Source: JBBARC01 sp040400005 (GTDB taxonomy: Bacteria > Pseudomonadota > Alphaproteobacteria > Acetobacterales > Acetobacteraceae). From it: a stretch of DNA of 22,110 bases. Both the position numbers and the translations under genes were made by a program. The stretch is taken from positions 1 to 22,110 of the forward strand of contig JBBARC010000054.1 in NCBI GenBank assembly GCA_040400005.1, written 5' to 3'. Below are positions 7,601-15,298 of the stretch, piece by piece (the stretch's first letter is position 1; each line of letters starts with the position of its first letter). Below the pieces are notes generated by a model. It was not told where the DNA came from. It saw only the letters and a program-made list of their open reading frames with translations, and did no database searches.

Positions 7601-9469
7601 CCGGCGGGGTTTAACTGGTCGGCGTTTAACAATGCCGGCGCGCGCGCTGCCAGCGGTGATGTGCTGCTGTTTTTGAACGACGATATCGAAGCCAATACGC
7701 CGGGCTGGCTGGATGCGTTGCTGGAACATGCGATGCGGCCCGAGGTGGGGGTGGTTGGCGCGCGTTTGTTATACCCGGACGGTAAAATTCAGCATGCCGG
7801 GCAGTATTTGGCGGGCAACCATGCCCGCCATGCCTTTAGGTTTGCCCATGGCGACGATCCCGGGCCGTTTGGCCTGGCCCGCGTTGCCCGCGAAATGGTG
7901 TCGGTTACCGGTGCGTGCATGATGATGCGGCGCGCGGTGTTTGCGGCACTCGGCGGGTTTGATGAAGCCCATAGTGTGGTGAATAACGATCTGGATTTTT
8001 GCCTGCGTGTGGCGCGGGCGGGTTTGCGGGTGATTTATACGCCGCACGCAACGTTGGTGCATCACGAGTTGGCCAGCCGGGCGCGGATCGATGACCGTTA
8101 TGATAGCGCGCGATTTGATGGCGATTGGCACCAGGTGTTTTTGGCCGGCGACCCGTGGCGCAGCCCATCGTTACTGGCCGAAAGCGATCATTATGCCGTG
8201 GATAGTGAAGCCATGGTGAGTTTGCTTGCCGGTAACCCAGGGCCTGACATTGCCAGCGTTCGCAAAATATTAGCGGTGAAGTTAGATCATATCGGCGATT
8301 ACCTGACCGCCCTGCCCGCTTTACGGCGGATAAAGACCTTGTTTCCCGGAGCTGAGCTGCATTTGCTGGCACCGGGGGCGACGGCTGCCCTTGCCCGCCA
8401 CGAACCGGGCATTGATGGGGTGATTGAGTTCACCTTTTTCCATGCGCGGTCAGCCGAGGGGAAACGCGAGGTAACGCCGGCCGAATACGATGCCCTTGCG
8501 GCTCGGCTGGCGCCTTACGCATTTGATCTGGCGATTGATTTGCGCATGCAGCCGGAAACCCGCGCGGTGCTGCGCCACACCGGGGCACGCTTGCTGGCAG
8601 GGTTTGACCACCAGGGCGCGTTTCCCTGGTTAGATGTGGCACTGGAATGGGAGGGCGACACCGCCCTGCAGCCCAAGCGTGCGCATGTATCGGAACGTTT
8701 GGTGCAGCTGGTTGCTGTGGTTGCAGCCGACGCCCAGGCCGATGTGCCGCCCGCCCCGCCGCCGGCGCTGAAACCCGCCGATGTGACCGCCTTGGCGCGG
8801 CTGGGGCCAGGGTTTTTGGCGCGGCCCCTGGTGTGCGTGCATCCCGGTGTGGGCAATCCGGTACGGCAATGGCCGCAGGGGCATTACGCTGGCTTGATTG
8901 ATTTGCTGGTGGCCGAGTACGGCGTGAATGTGGTGCTGGTGGGTGCCGGCGAGGAAATTGCCATCGCCGACGAGGTGCTCGGCCAGGTGCGGGCGCGGGC
9001 ATCGGTTGTATCACTGGCGGGCAAGATTAATCTGACCGAGCTAGGCCAGGTGATGCGCGCCTGCGTGCTGTTCATTGGCAACAACAGCGGGCCCAAACAT
9101 TTGGCGGCATCGTTGGGGGTGCCGACGATTGGCATTCATTCCAGCGTGGTTGACCCCGCCGAGTGGGCGCCGGTGGGGGCGGTGGCGATTGCACTGAAGC
9201 GGCAAATGGCGTGCGGGCCGTGCTACCTGGAATTTGCCAGTGATTGCCCGCGTGGGCTGGTGTGCCTAAGCGGTATGCGGCCATCTGATGTGGCGGCGCG
9301 GGCGCGGGTGTTTTTGGCCAGTGCCGGGGTGATGGCGCAACCATTACTCGGCGGTGCGGCGGTGGCGGCGGCGGGGCTAAAGGGCGGCACAAAAAGCCCA
9401 GGCCCACGGCAAAAACCTGCACCAACCGCTGCGAAGGGGGCCAAACCGGCACGGCTGGCATCACGTTAA
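4625..9469 (+). CDS. Giant fused glycosyltransferase (DUF4214-like, four beta modules, GT2-like, GT2, GT9)
   Basis: This 1614-aa protein contains several units. Residues ~60-105 (YQIFLGRDPEN, then SGEFRDVV) resemble a DUF4214 segment. Four related ~60-residue modules lie at about 208-268, 324-382, 441-500 and 564-622; each has a GW/GF start, an R-x-D-(V/I/A) core and an (A/S/C)-G-(F/Y) end. Residues ~685-890 are GT2-like but degenerate. Residues ~932-1180 are an intact rhamnosyltransferase-type GT2, with HISVIMPS, FNWSAFNNAGA, the DXD-type LNDDIEAN near 1017, ARLLYPDGKIQHAG and NNDLDFCLR. Residues ~1212-1570 are heptosyltransferase-type GT9 (KLDHIGDYL, HPGVGNPVRQWP, IGNNSGPKHLAASLGVPT). The tail is Ala/Lys/Pro-rich. 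ATG 4625 has GAGG five bases upstream. It probably adds two or more sugars to a surface glycan; donors and acceptors are unknown. Confidence 0.9.
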   Translation: MPTNTPAQSAVQTAVQTAIAADRDAFPRKRRPVLVGVPAAVTTAGRLWFSADAARPGSDFDVLMGYQIFLGRDPENSFVIADAKSSAVSGFIRACLNSGEFRDVVMVPLREGRRLRHGVAGAAPSAAQRAWLLRMVSFDAAHQARLGSLANWEELFALLAPLDGFPPLHLGDTAAAAGTVVAEIAASSPDFVMITVESPGPDAALQPGGQISGVGWVIAPSDITAIVVELDGVEVAQARYGLSRPDVARHFPHYRQVDLCGFSFAATLPGDFDPAIGHDLLITARTETGAMGEKAVRLAQMRAPVVDSYPIRIEINEASVDAGGQLRLRGFAVARVGIAYISASLGDMPLPRLDTGLARADAAAIHPDYGNAGHSGFALSHGLDGFDFAPASVRVVAVDVGGIERQAMVPLTLPERREPAAEGQADGFKFCCDVAKLDTSGALVVAGWALAAAGLRTVEVVLDGAVVGLAEIGRARPDVALHHAGMIGAEHAGFRLELDVGGREAGEHELTLRLIGADGAERKVAMTVTAEAAQTMMTTAAGGLRLEIDRPMLPRDGAPVVLHGALTIQGWVVSRAGVAGVEVFCGDERLGDAYLGMRREDIAAAFPDYPGSLLAGYALVLPPGGVTPGAHNIRVVAHGRDGETITSRFTLQADADDVLPPGVALHTRVSRPEAALSAALLARMGQAPGFRVLVTATDAQAATLADLAVTLRSLVGQSYAAWSATIVFARAADAAVAAKDAGLSALVDALAKGQVVISASDLAAAVAGNRQWVMRLRAGDRLGCDALAEFAQAGGADRAALLMYADDQRAQLGLATAGAMVKPAFSAELLLGMNYIGRAWCADETLLAAAGVSLGGLADMADWDAVLRLTEAAGGKIGNIARVLLAEGGKGDSTDAGLAALRAAFARRRMAASVTAGDVPGIVRTARKVARAHISVIMPSCGARDLVRLAINTIRATAKGHDVEIVVLDNIPDPKSKTKGWLKRHADVVVAMPAGFNWSAFNNAGARAASGDVLLFLNDDIEANTPGWLDALLEHAMRPEVGVVGARLLYPDGKIQHAGQYLAGNHARHAFRFAHGDDPGPFGLARVAREMVSVTGACMMMRRAVFAALGGFDEAHSVVNNDLDFCLRVARAGLRVIYTPHATLVHHELASRARIDDRYDSARFDGDWHQVFLAGDPWRSPSLLAESDHYAVDSEAMVSLLAGNPGPDIASVRKILAVKLDHIGDYLTALPALRRIKTLFPGAELHLLAPGATAALARHEPGIDGVIEFTFFHARSAEGKREVTPAEYDALAARLAPYAFDLAIDLRMQPETRAVLRHTGARLLAGFDHQGAFPWLDVALEWEGDTALQPKRAHVSERLVQLVAVVAADAQADVPPAPPPALKPADVTALARLGPGFLARPLVCVHPGVGNPVRQWPQGHYAGLIDLLVAEYGVNVVLVGAGEEIAIADEVLGQVRARASVVSLAGKINLTELGQVMRACVLFIGNNSGPKHLAASLGVPTIGIHSSVVDPAEWAPVGAVAIALKRQMACGPCYLEFASDCPRGLVCLSGMRPSDVAARARVFLASAGVMAQPLLGGAAVAAAGLKGGTKSPGPRQKPAPTAAKGAKPARLASR

Positions 9470-9747
9470 CGTGAAAATTTGATGACGGCTTGGTGCCTAA
9501 AAATCGCGCAGACGTGGCGGACAAGCTTGGGAAATGGCGCCTAACGCGATGATTGCGGCCCTGTTTACCAGTGGTAAATGCGCCGAAAGCAAGATGTTGT
9601 TTCTGGCTTTGCTGGGCGTTGCCGGTTAGAACAGCTAAAGCGGGAATACGTAAATATGTCCAAGGGAATAGCTTGGGTGGGTTTTACGTCTTTTGTTTTG
9701 GGGTGCTCCGTTCTGGGGCAGCGGCAGTGTAACGCGGGGGCCTTGGT

Positions 9748-11850
9748 TTGGGCGCGGTTGTCATCGGCACGTCGTTGGAAAAAGCCGGATCGGTTTCGCA
9801 CCGCGGCTTCGTCGACATTATCGATTGCAACCAGGGCGTGCGCGGCTGGGCATTGAATCTAGCTAAGATTGCAGCCCCGGTCAAGTTAGAATTACGCGCT
9901 GGCGATTTGCTGGTGGCGGAAACGCTGGCGGATTTGCCGCGCGAGGATATTTCGCAGCGACTAGGCGGCGCTGGCGATAAACTGGTGCAGGCCGGCTTTA
10001 AGTTTGATGCCGCCTGCCTGGAAACCATTGCCGGGATTGCCGGCGACGCCGACGAGGAAATAGGCGTTTGGGTGGCCGGCACCGAACGGCGCCTGGCCTG
10101 TGGAACGCCGGTGACCGTGGGCGATTTGCTCAAACAAATGACGGCGCAGCGCCGCCCGGAAGCGCGCAACGCGACCGCCGATTTTGAGCTGATGCTGGAT
10201 GAGTTGCGCAGCGAAGCAGGCGCCATGGCGGAGGAAGCGCTGCGGCCGCTGCCGGAAAACCTGCAAGGCTATCTGGAAACCATATCGATTGATCCGGCGG
10301 GGCATTTGTGGATGTTCGGCTGGATGCGCAAAGGGCATTTGAGCGAGTTCAGCGCAGTGATCAGCGAGCGGCGCAAGACGCCGGCGGCGGTTTCGCTGAT
10401 GAGCTACGCCCGCGATGATCTGCCGCCCGATGCCTGCGGGTTTATCGGGCTGCTATCCACCACCTGGCGGCCGACCAGCGCCACCGGTGAGTTTTTGCTG
10501 TTTTTTGGTGCGGCCGGGCGGTTTCATCTGAAAGCGCACACGCCGCTGCGGTTGATCACCACGGGCGAATTTGTTGGCGAATATGAAGCGGTGCGCGATC
10601 GCTGCCTGGGTGATGGCCGCGCCATGGTGCTGGCGCGCCAGTTGGGCGCGCTGGAATCGTGGCTGCCGACGCGGGCCACGGGCCAAGGGTTTGCGACTGA
10701 AACCTCGATCGACCGGGTGCTGCTGGTGCCCGGTTTGGGCTGCCTGGTGGAAGGCTGGGTGATGAGCCCGCTAAAACGGATTGAAGGGCTGCGCCTAAAA
10801 ATTGGCGGGGCGGTGATGACCGCGCATCCCGATAGTTTGTTTTTCAAACCGCGGCCGGATTTGCTCGGTGCCTTCCCCGGTGGTGACGCGATGGCAGCAC
10901 GGGCCGGTTACGTTGGGCTGTTTGCCGGCGATTCCGAGCCGGAGGATTTTAGCGATCCGGTGCTAAAAGTGATTTTTGAGGGTGGTGCCTCGGCTAACTG
11001 GCCGGTATCGGCGAAAGTGTTTCGCAAATTAGGACATTCGGCCGGCATTGAAGATGCGCGGCAGTTTTTCCCCGCATTACAAGAAGAGCCGTTTTTTCCG
11101 CGTTTCGCCGATAGTGCGATCCGTGCCGAGCGGGCGGCGATGAACCCAGCCGTGCCACTGGCGATAAAGCGCAACCGCCGCACCCTGGTGATGGTGCTGC
11201 CCGAAGATCGCTGCGATTTGTTTTTGGTGTTTGAAGAGCTGGCGCAGCAATGCCGGACGCAAAATGACACCGACCAGCCGATTGAGGCGATTGCGTTTAT
11301 CGCCTCGGCCAAAGCCAACCGATCGGATGCGCTGTGGCTGTTTCGCGAGTTTGATGCCAGCATCGCGATTGACGCGAGTTTTCTGGTGATTGATGACGCC
11401 GCCCACGCGTTTACTTTGTTGCCTGATATCTTGCGCGAAATCGGCACCAACCGCTTTGTGTTTTTGGGGGCGGGAATTTTTCTCACTGTCAGCGGCTGGC
11501 GCCAGGCGCGTGCCGCCTTGCATGCGGCGGGCGGCGATTTGGCGTTTTTCGCACTTGAAGCCGATGCATTTGAACAGCACGCCCCCGATGATGCGATCAC
11601 CGCGCGCGCTTTTGCCTGGGCGACCGGGCCGTTTACCCGCTGGGCCCGTGATGCTGCGGCGTTTTTGGGTGGCTACCATCGCGAAAATGGCCTGCTGCGC
11701 GCACCCGTGGCACATATGGTGCATCGCGATGCCGCGCGCACCAGCCGCACAACGGTTGCACCGCGCATCGAAGAGGCGGTGAACAATGCAGTGTACACCA
11801 TGGGCGTGGTAGGCCTTGGGGAGCCCGCAGGCTTCGGGGGGACGGCGTAA
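9748..11850 (+). CDS. Module-repeat protein of the glycan cluster, function unknown
   Basis: A 700-aa protein without a recognised catalytic family. It carries three divergent copies of the module found in the upstream giant protein, at about residues 22-90 (RGWALN, PREDIS, AGFKFD), 183-240 (FGWMRK, ARDDLP, CGFIGL) and 330-395 (EGWVMS, PRPDLL, AGYVGL). Residues ~473-690 look alpha/beta, starting with the strand TLVMVLPEDR; they could be a degenerate glycosyltransferase-like fold, which is speculation. The upstream in-frame stop is at 9730-9732. The first usable start is TTG 9748, with GGGGG about eight bases before it; TTG 9775 is the alternative. No ATG fits. Its stop overlaps the next ATG by one base (TAATG), tying it to the GT4 gene. 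Confidence 0.75.
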   Translation: MGAVVIGTSLEKAGSVSHRGFVDIIDCNQGVRGWALNLAKIAAPVKLELRAGDLLVAETLADLPREDISQRLGGAGDKLVQAGFKFDAACLETIAGIAGDADEEIGVWVAGTERRLACGTPVTVGDLLKQMTAQRRPEARNATADFELMLDELRSEAGAMAEEALRPLPENLQGYLETISIDPAGHLWMFGWMRKGHLSEFSAVISERRKTPAAVSLMSYARDDLPPDACGFIGLLSTTWRPTSATGEFLLFFGAAGRFHLKAHTPLRLITTGEFVGEYEAVRDRCLGDGRAMVLARQLGALESWLPTRATGQGFATETSIDRVLLVPGLGCLVEGWVMSPLKRIEGLRLKIGGAVMTAHPDSLFFKPRPDLLGAFPGGDAMAARAGYVGLFAGDSEPEDFSDPVLKVIFEGGASANWPVSAKVFRKLGHSAGIEDARQFFPALQEEPFFPRFADSAIRAERAAMNPAVPLAIKRNRRTLVMVLPEDRCDLFLVFEELAQQCRTQNDTDQPIEAIAFIASAKANRSDALWLFREFDASIAIDASFLVIDDAAHAFTLLPDILREIGTNRFVFLGAGIFLTVSGWRQARAALHAAGGDLAFFALEADAFEQHAPDDAITARAFAWATGPFTRWARDAAAFLGGYHRENGLLRAPVAHMVHRDAARTSRTTVAPRIEEAVNNAVYTMGVVGLGEPAGFGGTA

Positions 11851-13229
11851 TGCCTGACGCATCAGCCGGTTTTGGGGCGGGATTTGGCGGCGGCGGGCCG
11901 GTTGCGATTATTTCGCATACGCATCCTTCTGTCACCAAGGGCGGCGCCGAAATTGCTGCCTACACGGTATACGAAGGGCTGCGGCGGATTGGCGTGGATG
12001 CGATTTTTATCGCCGTGTGCCCCGCCGCTGACCGGCATAAATTGCTGCTGGGGTCGAACCGCGAATTCGCGGTGATCGCCGACCCGGTGCGTTATGATCA
12101 TTTCTACCAGCTGGGGGCCGCCGATATCTGGCGCCAGTTGAAAACCATTTTGCTGCGCGAAAAAGTGCGGCTGGTGAATTTTCATCACTTTTTGGGCCTC
12201 GGCGTGAATACACTGCGCGCGCTGGCGGCCGAAACAGACATCCCTTACGTGATCACGCTGCATGAATTTCTGGCGATTTGTGCCCATCATGGGCAGATGG
12301 TGACCCGCCCGGCGCGCCGCCTGTGCCAAGGCGCCAGCCCGGTTGCCTGCGCCACCTGTTTCCCCGAACATAGCCGCCAGCAATTTATGTTGCGCCAGGA
12401 TCTTATTCAAAGTGCCTTGTTAAACGCCAAAGCGTTTATCTCGCCCAGCCATTTTTTGGCCGAGCGCATGGTGGAATGGGGCCTGCCGCGCGACAAATTT
12501 ATGGTGATTGAAAACGGCTTACGCCATGTGCCCAAGCGCGAAGATTACGCGCGCAGTGCGGTGGATGGCAGCCCGTGGACCTTTGGCTATTTCGGCCAGA
12601 TCACGCCATTCAAAGGCGCCGATGTGCTGCTGGATGCGATCGATTTGCTGGCCAAGCAGCCGGGCATCGACGGCAAGATCCGTATTCGTGTGCACGGCAA
12701 CGTGATTGGCCAATCGGAAGAGTTTACCAAGCGCTTTACCGATAGTTTCGCCAAACACAATTTCACTACCTACGCCGGGCCTTACGACAACGCCGATGTG
12801 CATAAGCTGATGGCGGCGTGCGATTACGTGCTTATTCCCAGCACCTGGTGGGAAAACTCGCCGGTGGTTATTCAGGAAGCCTATGCCGTGGGGCGGCCGA
12901 TGATCTGCACCAATATTGGCGGCATGGCAGAAAAAATTCCCAACCGGCGGTCGGGGTTGCACTTCCGCCTGGGCGATGGCGCCGATCTGGCCCGGGTGAT
13001 GGCCGAAGCCGCCGATGATACGTTGTATGACGCGTTGTGTTCAGGCATTCCGCCGGTGGGCGATCTGGAAGACATGGCGCGCGATTATTTGGCGACGTTT
13101 ACCCGCATGGCGGGATACCGGGCGCATAGCGAGATGGCGATGGTGACACAGAGCAGCTCGGCCGGCGTGGCGCCCAATGGCGGCACGGCGGCGGTTGTGA
13201 AGAACCGGCGGTCTCGGGCGCGCGGTTAA
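11850..13229 (+). CDS. GT4-family glycosyltransferase
   Basis: A 459-aa GT-B enzyme of family 4. The N-terminal domain opens with VAIISHTHPSVTKGGAEIAA, the glycine-rich acceptor-side loop. The C-terminal nucleotide-sugar domain contains GYFGQITPFKGADVLLDAI and the E-x7-E retaining signature with Glu335 and Glu343 (ENSPVVIQEAYAVGRP), followed by NIGGMAEKI. A Cys-rich insert (LCQGASPVACATCF) around residues 158-171 is seen in several family members. The ATG shares one base with the stop of the module-repeat gene, so the two are probably produced together. Likely role: adding a sugar during surface polysaccharide assembly on the cytoplasmic side. Donor unknown. Confidence 0.92.
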   Translation: MPDASAGFGAGFGGGGPVAIISHTHPSVTKGGAEIAAYTVYEGLRRIGVDAIFIAVCPAADRHKLLLGSNREFAVIADPVRYDHFYQLGAADIWRQLKTILLREKVRLVNFHHFLGLGVNTLRALAAETDIPYVITLHEFLAICAHHGQMVTRPARRLCQGASPVACATCFPEHSRQQFMLRQDLIQSALLNAKAFISPSHFLAERMVEWGLPRDKFMVIENGLRHVPKREDYARSAVDGSPWTFGYFGQITPFKGADVLLDAIDLLAKQPGIDGKIRIRVHGNVIGQSEEFTKRFTDSFAKHNFTTYAGPYDNADVHKLMAACDYVLIPSTWWENSPVVIQEAYAVGRPMICTNIGGMAEKIPNRRSGLHFRLGDGADLARVMAEAADDTLYDALCSGIPPVGDLEDMARDYLATFTRMAGYRAHSEMAMVTQSSSAGVAPNGGTAAVVKNRRSRARG

Positions 13230-13242
13230 GAACGGCAAGAAC

Positions 13243-13315
13243 CTTCTTTTCTGAAGAAAAGAAGCAAAAGACTTTTTTGACGTGGGGGCTGGGGCGCCGC
13301 CGCACCGCATTTGCC
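13243..13315. repeat. Palindromic intergenic element, copy 2 (right arm missing)
   Basis: The left arm is intact: a 9-bp stem CTTCTTTTC/GAAAAGAAG with loop TGAA (13243-13264), then GCAAAAGACTTTT. It is followed by part of the shared centre (GGGCTGGGG, then CCGCACCGCATTTGCC). The second arm is absent and the isomerase gene begins there instead. It starts 13 bases after the GT4 stop. This suggests truncation, perhaps during rearrangement of the cluster edge. Confidence 0.75.
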
Positions 13316-13340
13316 GGCCGGGGACGGGGAGACGACTGGC

Positions 13341-13976
13341 TTGATTTTATATCAGTATTGGCGATCGTCGGCGTCTTATCGGGTGCGGATTGCTTTGCAT
13401 CTGTTGGGGATTGGCTTTGACTGCCGCGAGGTGGATTTGATTACCGGCGGCGGCGAACAACATGCGGCCGGCTATTTGGCGATTAACCCGCAAGCCCGGG
13501 TGCCCGCACTGGTGCTGGATGATGGCACCGTGCTGATCCAATCGCCGGCGATTTTGGAGTATTTGGCGGAAACCACCGCCCTGCCCGCTTTACTGCCGCA
13601 CGAGCCGATTGCGCGTGCGCGGGTGCGCGGGCTGGCGGCGTTGATTGCTTGCGATATTCACCCGCTGAATAACACCAGCGTGCTGAGCTATTTGCGCGGC
13701 GACTTGGGTGCCGATGATGCAGCGATTGCCAAATGGTATCTGCATTGGATCGCGGCAGGGTTTGCCGCATTCGAGCAGATGATAACGCCTGCGCCATTTT
13801 GCGGTGGCGATGCGCCGGGGTTGGCGGATGTGATGCTGGTGCCGCAAATTGCCAATGCGCGGCGGTTTTCTATGGATTTTAGCGCTTACCCGAAGATTAT
13901 GGCGGTGGAGGCGGCGTGTGCGGCGCACCCAGCGTTTGTGGCGGCGCACCCGGATCGGTATGCGCCATCAGCGTGA
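13341..13976 (+). CDS. maiA: Maleylacetoacetate isomerase / zeta-class glutathione S-transferase
   Basis: From TTG 13341 the product is 211 aa, the usual family length. It begins MILYQYW and is followed by the zeta-GST active-site motif RSSASYRVRIAL (residues 8-19), where the second Ser normally activates glutathione. The thioredoxin-like domain also shows NPQARVPAL and the glutathione-binding QSPAILEYLAE. The C-terminal domain has DIHPLNN and GLADVMLVPQ. An upstream TTG at 13311 would add ten residues unlike the family, and GGGGA sits well for 13341. It catalyses cis-trans isomerisation of maleylacetoacetate in tyrosine/homogentisate breakdown. No hmgA or fahA lies beside it, so another glutathione-dependent role is possible. 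Its 3' end overlaps the convergent gtrA-like gene by nine bases. Confidence 0.87.
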   Translation: MILYQYWRSSASYRVRIALHLLGIGFDCREVDLITGGGEQHAAGYLAINPQARVPALVLDDGTVLIQSPAILEYLAETTALPALLPHEPIARARVRGLAALIACDIHPLNNTSVLSYLRGDLGADDAAIAKWYLHWIAAGFAAFEQMITPAPFCGGDAPGLADVMLVPQIANARRFSMDFSAYPKIMAVEAACAAHPAFVAAHPDRYAPSA

Positions 13977-14354
13977 GCGGAAAACGAACATCAGTTGCAG
14001 GGCAAAACTGGTTATTGCCAAAGCCGGCAATAGAATGATCTGACCGAGTTCTGGGCGAATGCCGGCGTGACCCATGGCGATGAGGCCAAACGTGTTGACA
14101 GCGATGATAACGACGTAAACCGCGATAAAGGGCAGCACACGATCGCGGCCGAGATCGCGAAAGACTAGGCCGCCAGTGGTGAAAAAGTTAAAGATGACAC
14201 CGGCTGTGGCGGCGCTGATGGATGTGATCAGCAGCGATGCCCCGAGGCGCAGGGCAAGCCAGAAAGCGGCATAGCCAAAAGCAGTGTTTATACAGCCAAC
14301 CACAAGAAATCGGCCAAAACGCATGACCGTGGCCCGCCAGGTGGCGGGGGTCAT
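13968..14354 (-). CDS. GtrA-family membrane protein
   Basis: A 128-aa integral membrane protein with four predicted membrane helices at about residues 15-36, 41-65, 74-97 and 104-126. It has the GtrA-type start FGRFLVVGCINTAFGY and the FNFFTTGGLVF segment with a conserved aromatic/Asn core, and ends VFRSR. GtrA proteins are small partners of GtrB enzymes and are thought to help move undecaprenyl-phosphate-linked sugars across the inner membrane. Here it is last in an operon whose first gene contains a GtrB-like domain, which supports the pairing. The start overlaps the methyltransferase stop (ATGA). Confidence 0.9.
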   Translation of the reverse strand: MTPATWRATVMRFGRFLVVGCINTAFGYAAFWLALRLGASLLITSISAATAGVIFNFFTTGGLVFRDLGRDRVLPFIAVYVVIIAVNTFGLIAMGHAGIRPELGQIILLPALAITSFALQLMFVFRSR

Positions 14355-15298
14355 GGTGGCGTGATCGGCTTGAAAGCTGTGGTGAGGATATTGCCGACAT
14401 TAAGTGATATTTTTTGCGCGCCCAGGCCGGTTGCGTTGGCGGCGTTGATGATCTGCGACTTAAGCGGCAAGGGGGCTAAGCGCAACCAGTAGCGCAGCGC
14501 GTAGGTATTGCGAAAGCTGCTGACATTCACATCGGCAAAGCCGGCGCCGTGCAACAGGTAAGTGATGGAATCTGGATTGAACAATTGTAAATGCTCGACA
14601 TCGATAATCGGTGAGCGGCGACCGAGCAGGCGATTGAGCAGCGCCGACCGGTTATGGGTAACGAAGGCGAGTAGCCCCCCAGGGGCTAAAAGGTTGAAGG
14701 CCGCCTGGGTGAGCGCGTGCGGGTTTGGCACATGTTCTAGGGTTTGAAAGCAGCAAATCAGCGAGAGCGATCCGGCGGCGAAATCTGTGGGGTTAAAAAT
14801 ACCTTCGAGGATGCTGGGGCGGATGGCGGCGGGGGCGGCATCGATGGCAGCGCGAGATGGTTCGATGCCAACGAGGGTGGCAAACCCGGCATCGCCTAGG
14901 GTTTGCAGAAATACTCCGGTGCCAGTGCCGATTTCCAGCGCGGTGCTGCGCCGGGTCAGGCGCTTGAGGGCGGGGGTAATAATGCGGCGATAGGTGCGGG
15001 CGGCCTGCGCCGCTTCTTCTGCGGAATCATAGCCAGCATCGCGATAGACGCTGGCGAGCATGGCCGGGCTGGGCGCTTCGGCGGCAAACACGGTATCGCA
15101 ATCTGGGCAGGTGACCAAACGATGGTTCATATATTCGGGCAGCTTGCGTGAGGCAAAGCTGAGGCCGGTGAGGCGTGCGGGGTCGATGGAGCGTTTGAGA
15201 AACAATTTTGCCCGCGCGGTGGCAGCCCCGCAGACCGGGCAGGTGCGAACGGCAAGATCGCCCAAAACTTGGCTAAGTTGGGGCAGTGGTTCGGTCAT
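14351..15298 (-). CDS. Class I SAM-dependent methyltransferase with N-terminal zinc-binding motif
   Basis: A 315-aa protein. Residues 20-23 (CPVC) and 64-67 (CPDC) form a four-cysteine putative zinc site, an arrangement seen before the Methyltransf_23-type domain in sugar-modifying enzymes. SAM motif I is ALEIGTGTGVFL (120-131), followed by VGIEPS. The motif II region is LICCFQTLEHVPNP, and the post-motif is LLAPGGLLAFVTHN. The ATG overlaps the upstream gene's stop by four bases (ATGA), and its own stop overlaps gtrA. Embedded between a GtrB fusion and GtrA, it most likely methylates a sugar, nucleotide sugar or lipid-linked glycan; the target is inferred only from context. Confidence 0.9.
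   Translation of the reverse strand: MTEPLPQLSQVLGDLAVRTCPVCGAATARAKLFLKRSIDPARLTGLSFASRKLPEYMNHRLVTCPDCDTVFAAEAPSPAMLASVYRDAGYDSAEEAAQAARTYRRIITPALKRLTRRSTALEIGTGTGVFLQTLGDAGFATLVGIEPSRAAIDAAPAAIRPSILEGIFNPTDFAAGSLSLICCFQTLEHVPNPHALTQAAFNLLAPGGLLAFVTHNRSALLNRLLGRRSPIIDVEHLQLFNPDSITYLLHGAGFADVNVSSFRNTYALRYWLRLAPLPLKSQIINAANATGLGAQKISLNVGNILTTAFKPITPP

Noticed and set aside
9470..9747. Spacer of 278 bases between the giant transferase and the module protein
   Set aside because: Only a small hairpin TTTACC-AGT-GGTAAA (9564-9578) is visible. No convincing promoter, RNA gene or repeat was found, so no feature is called.
9578..9856. 92-codon frame with a hydrophobic part before the 700-aa gene
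   Set aside because: It overlaps the larger gene by over 100 bases in another frame, lacks a clear ribosome site, and has an arginine-rich end typical of a shadow frame. A short secreted peptide is not excluded.
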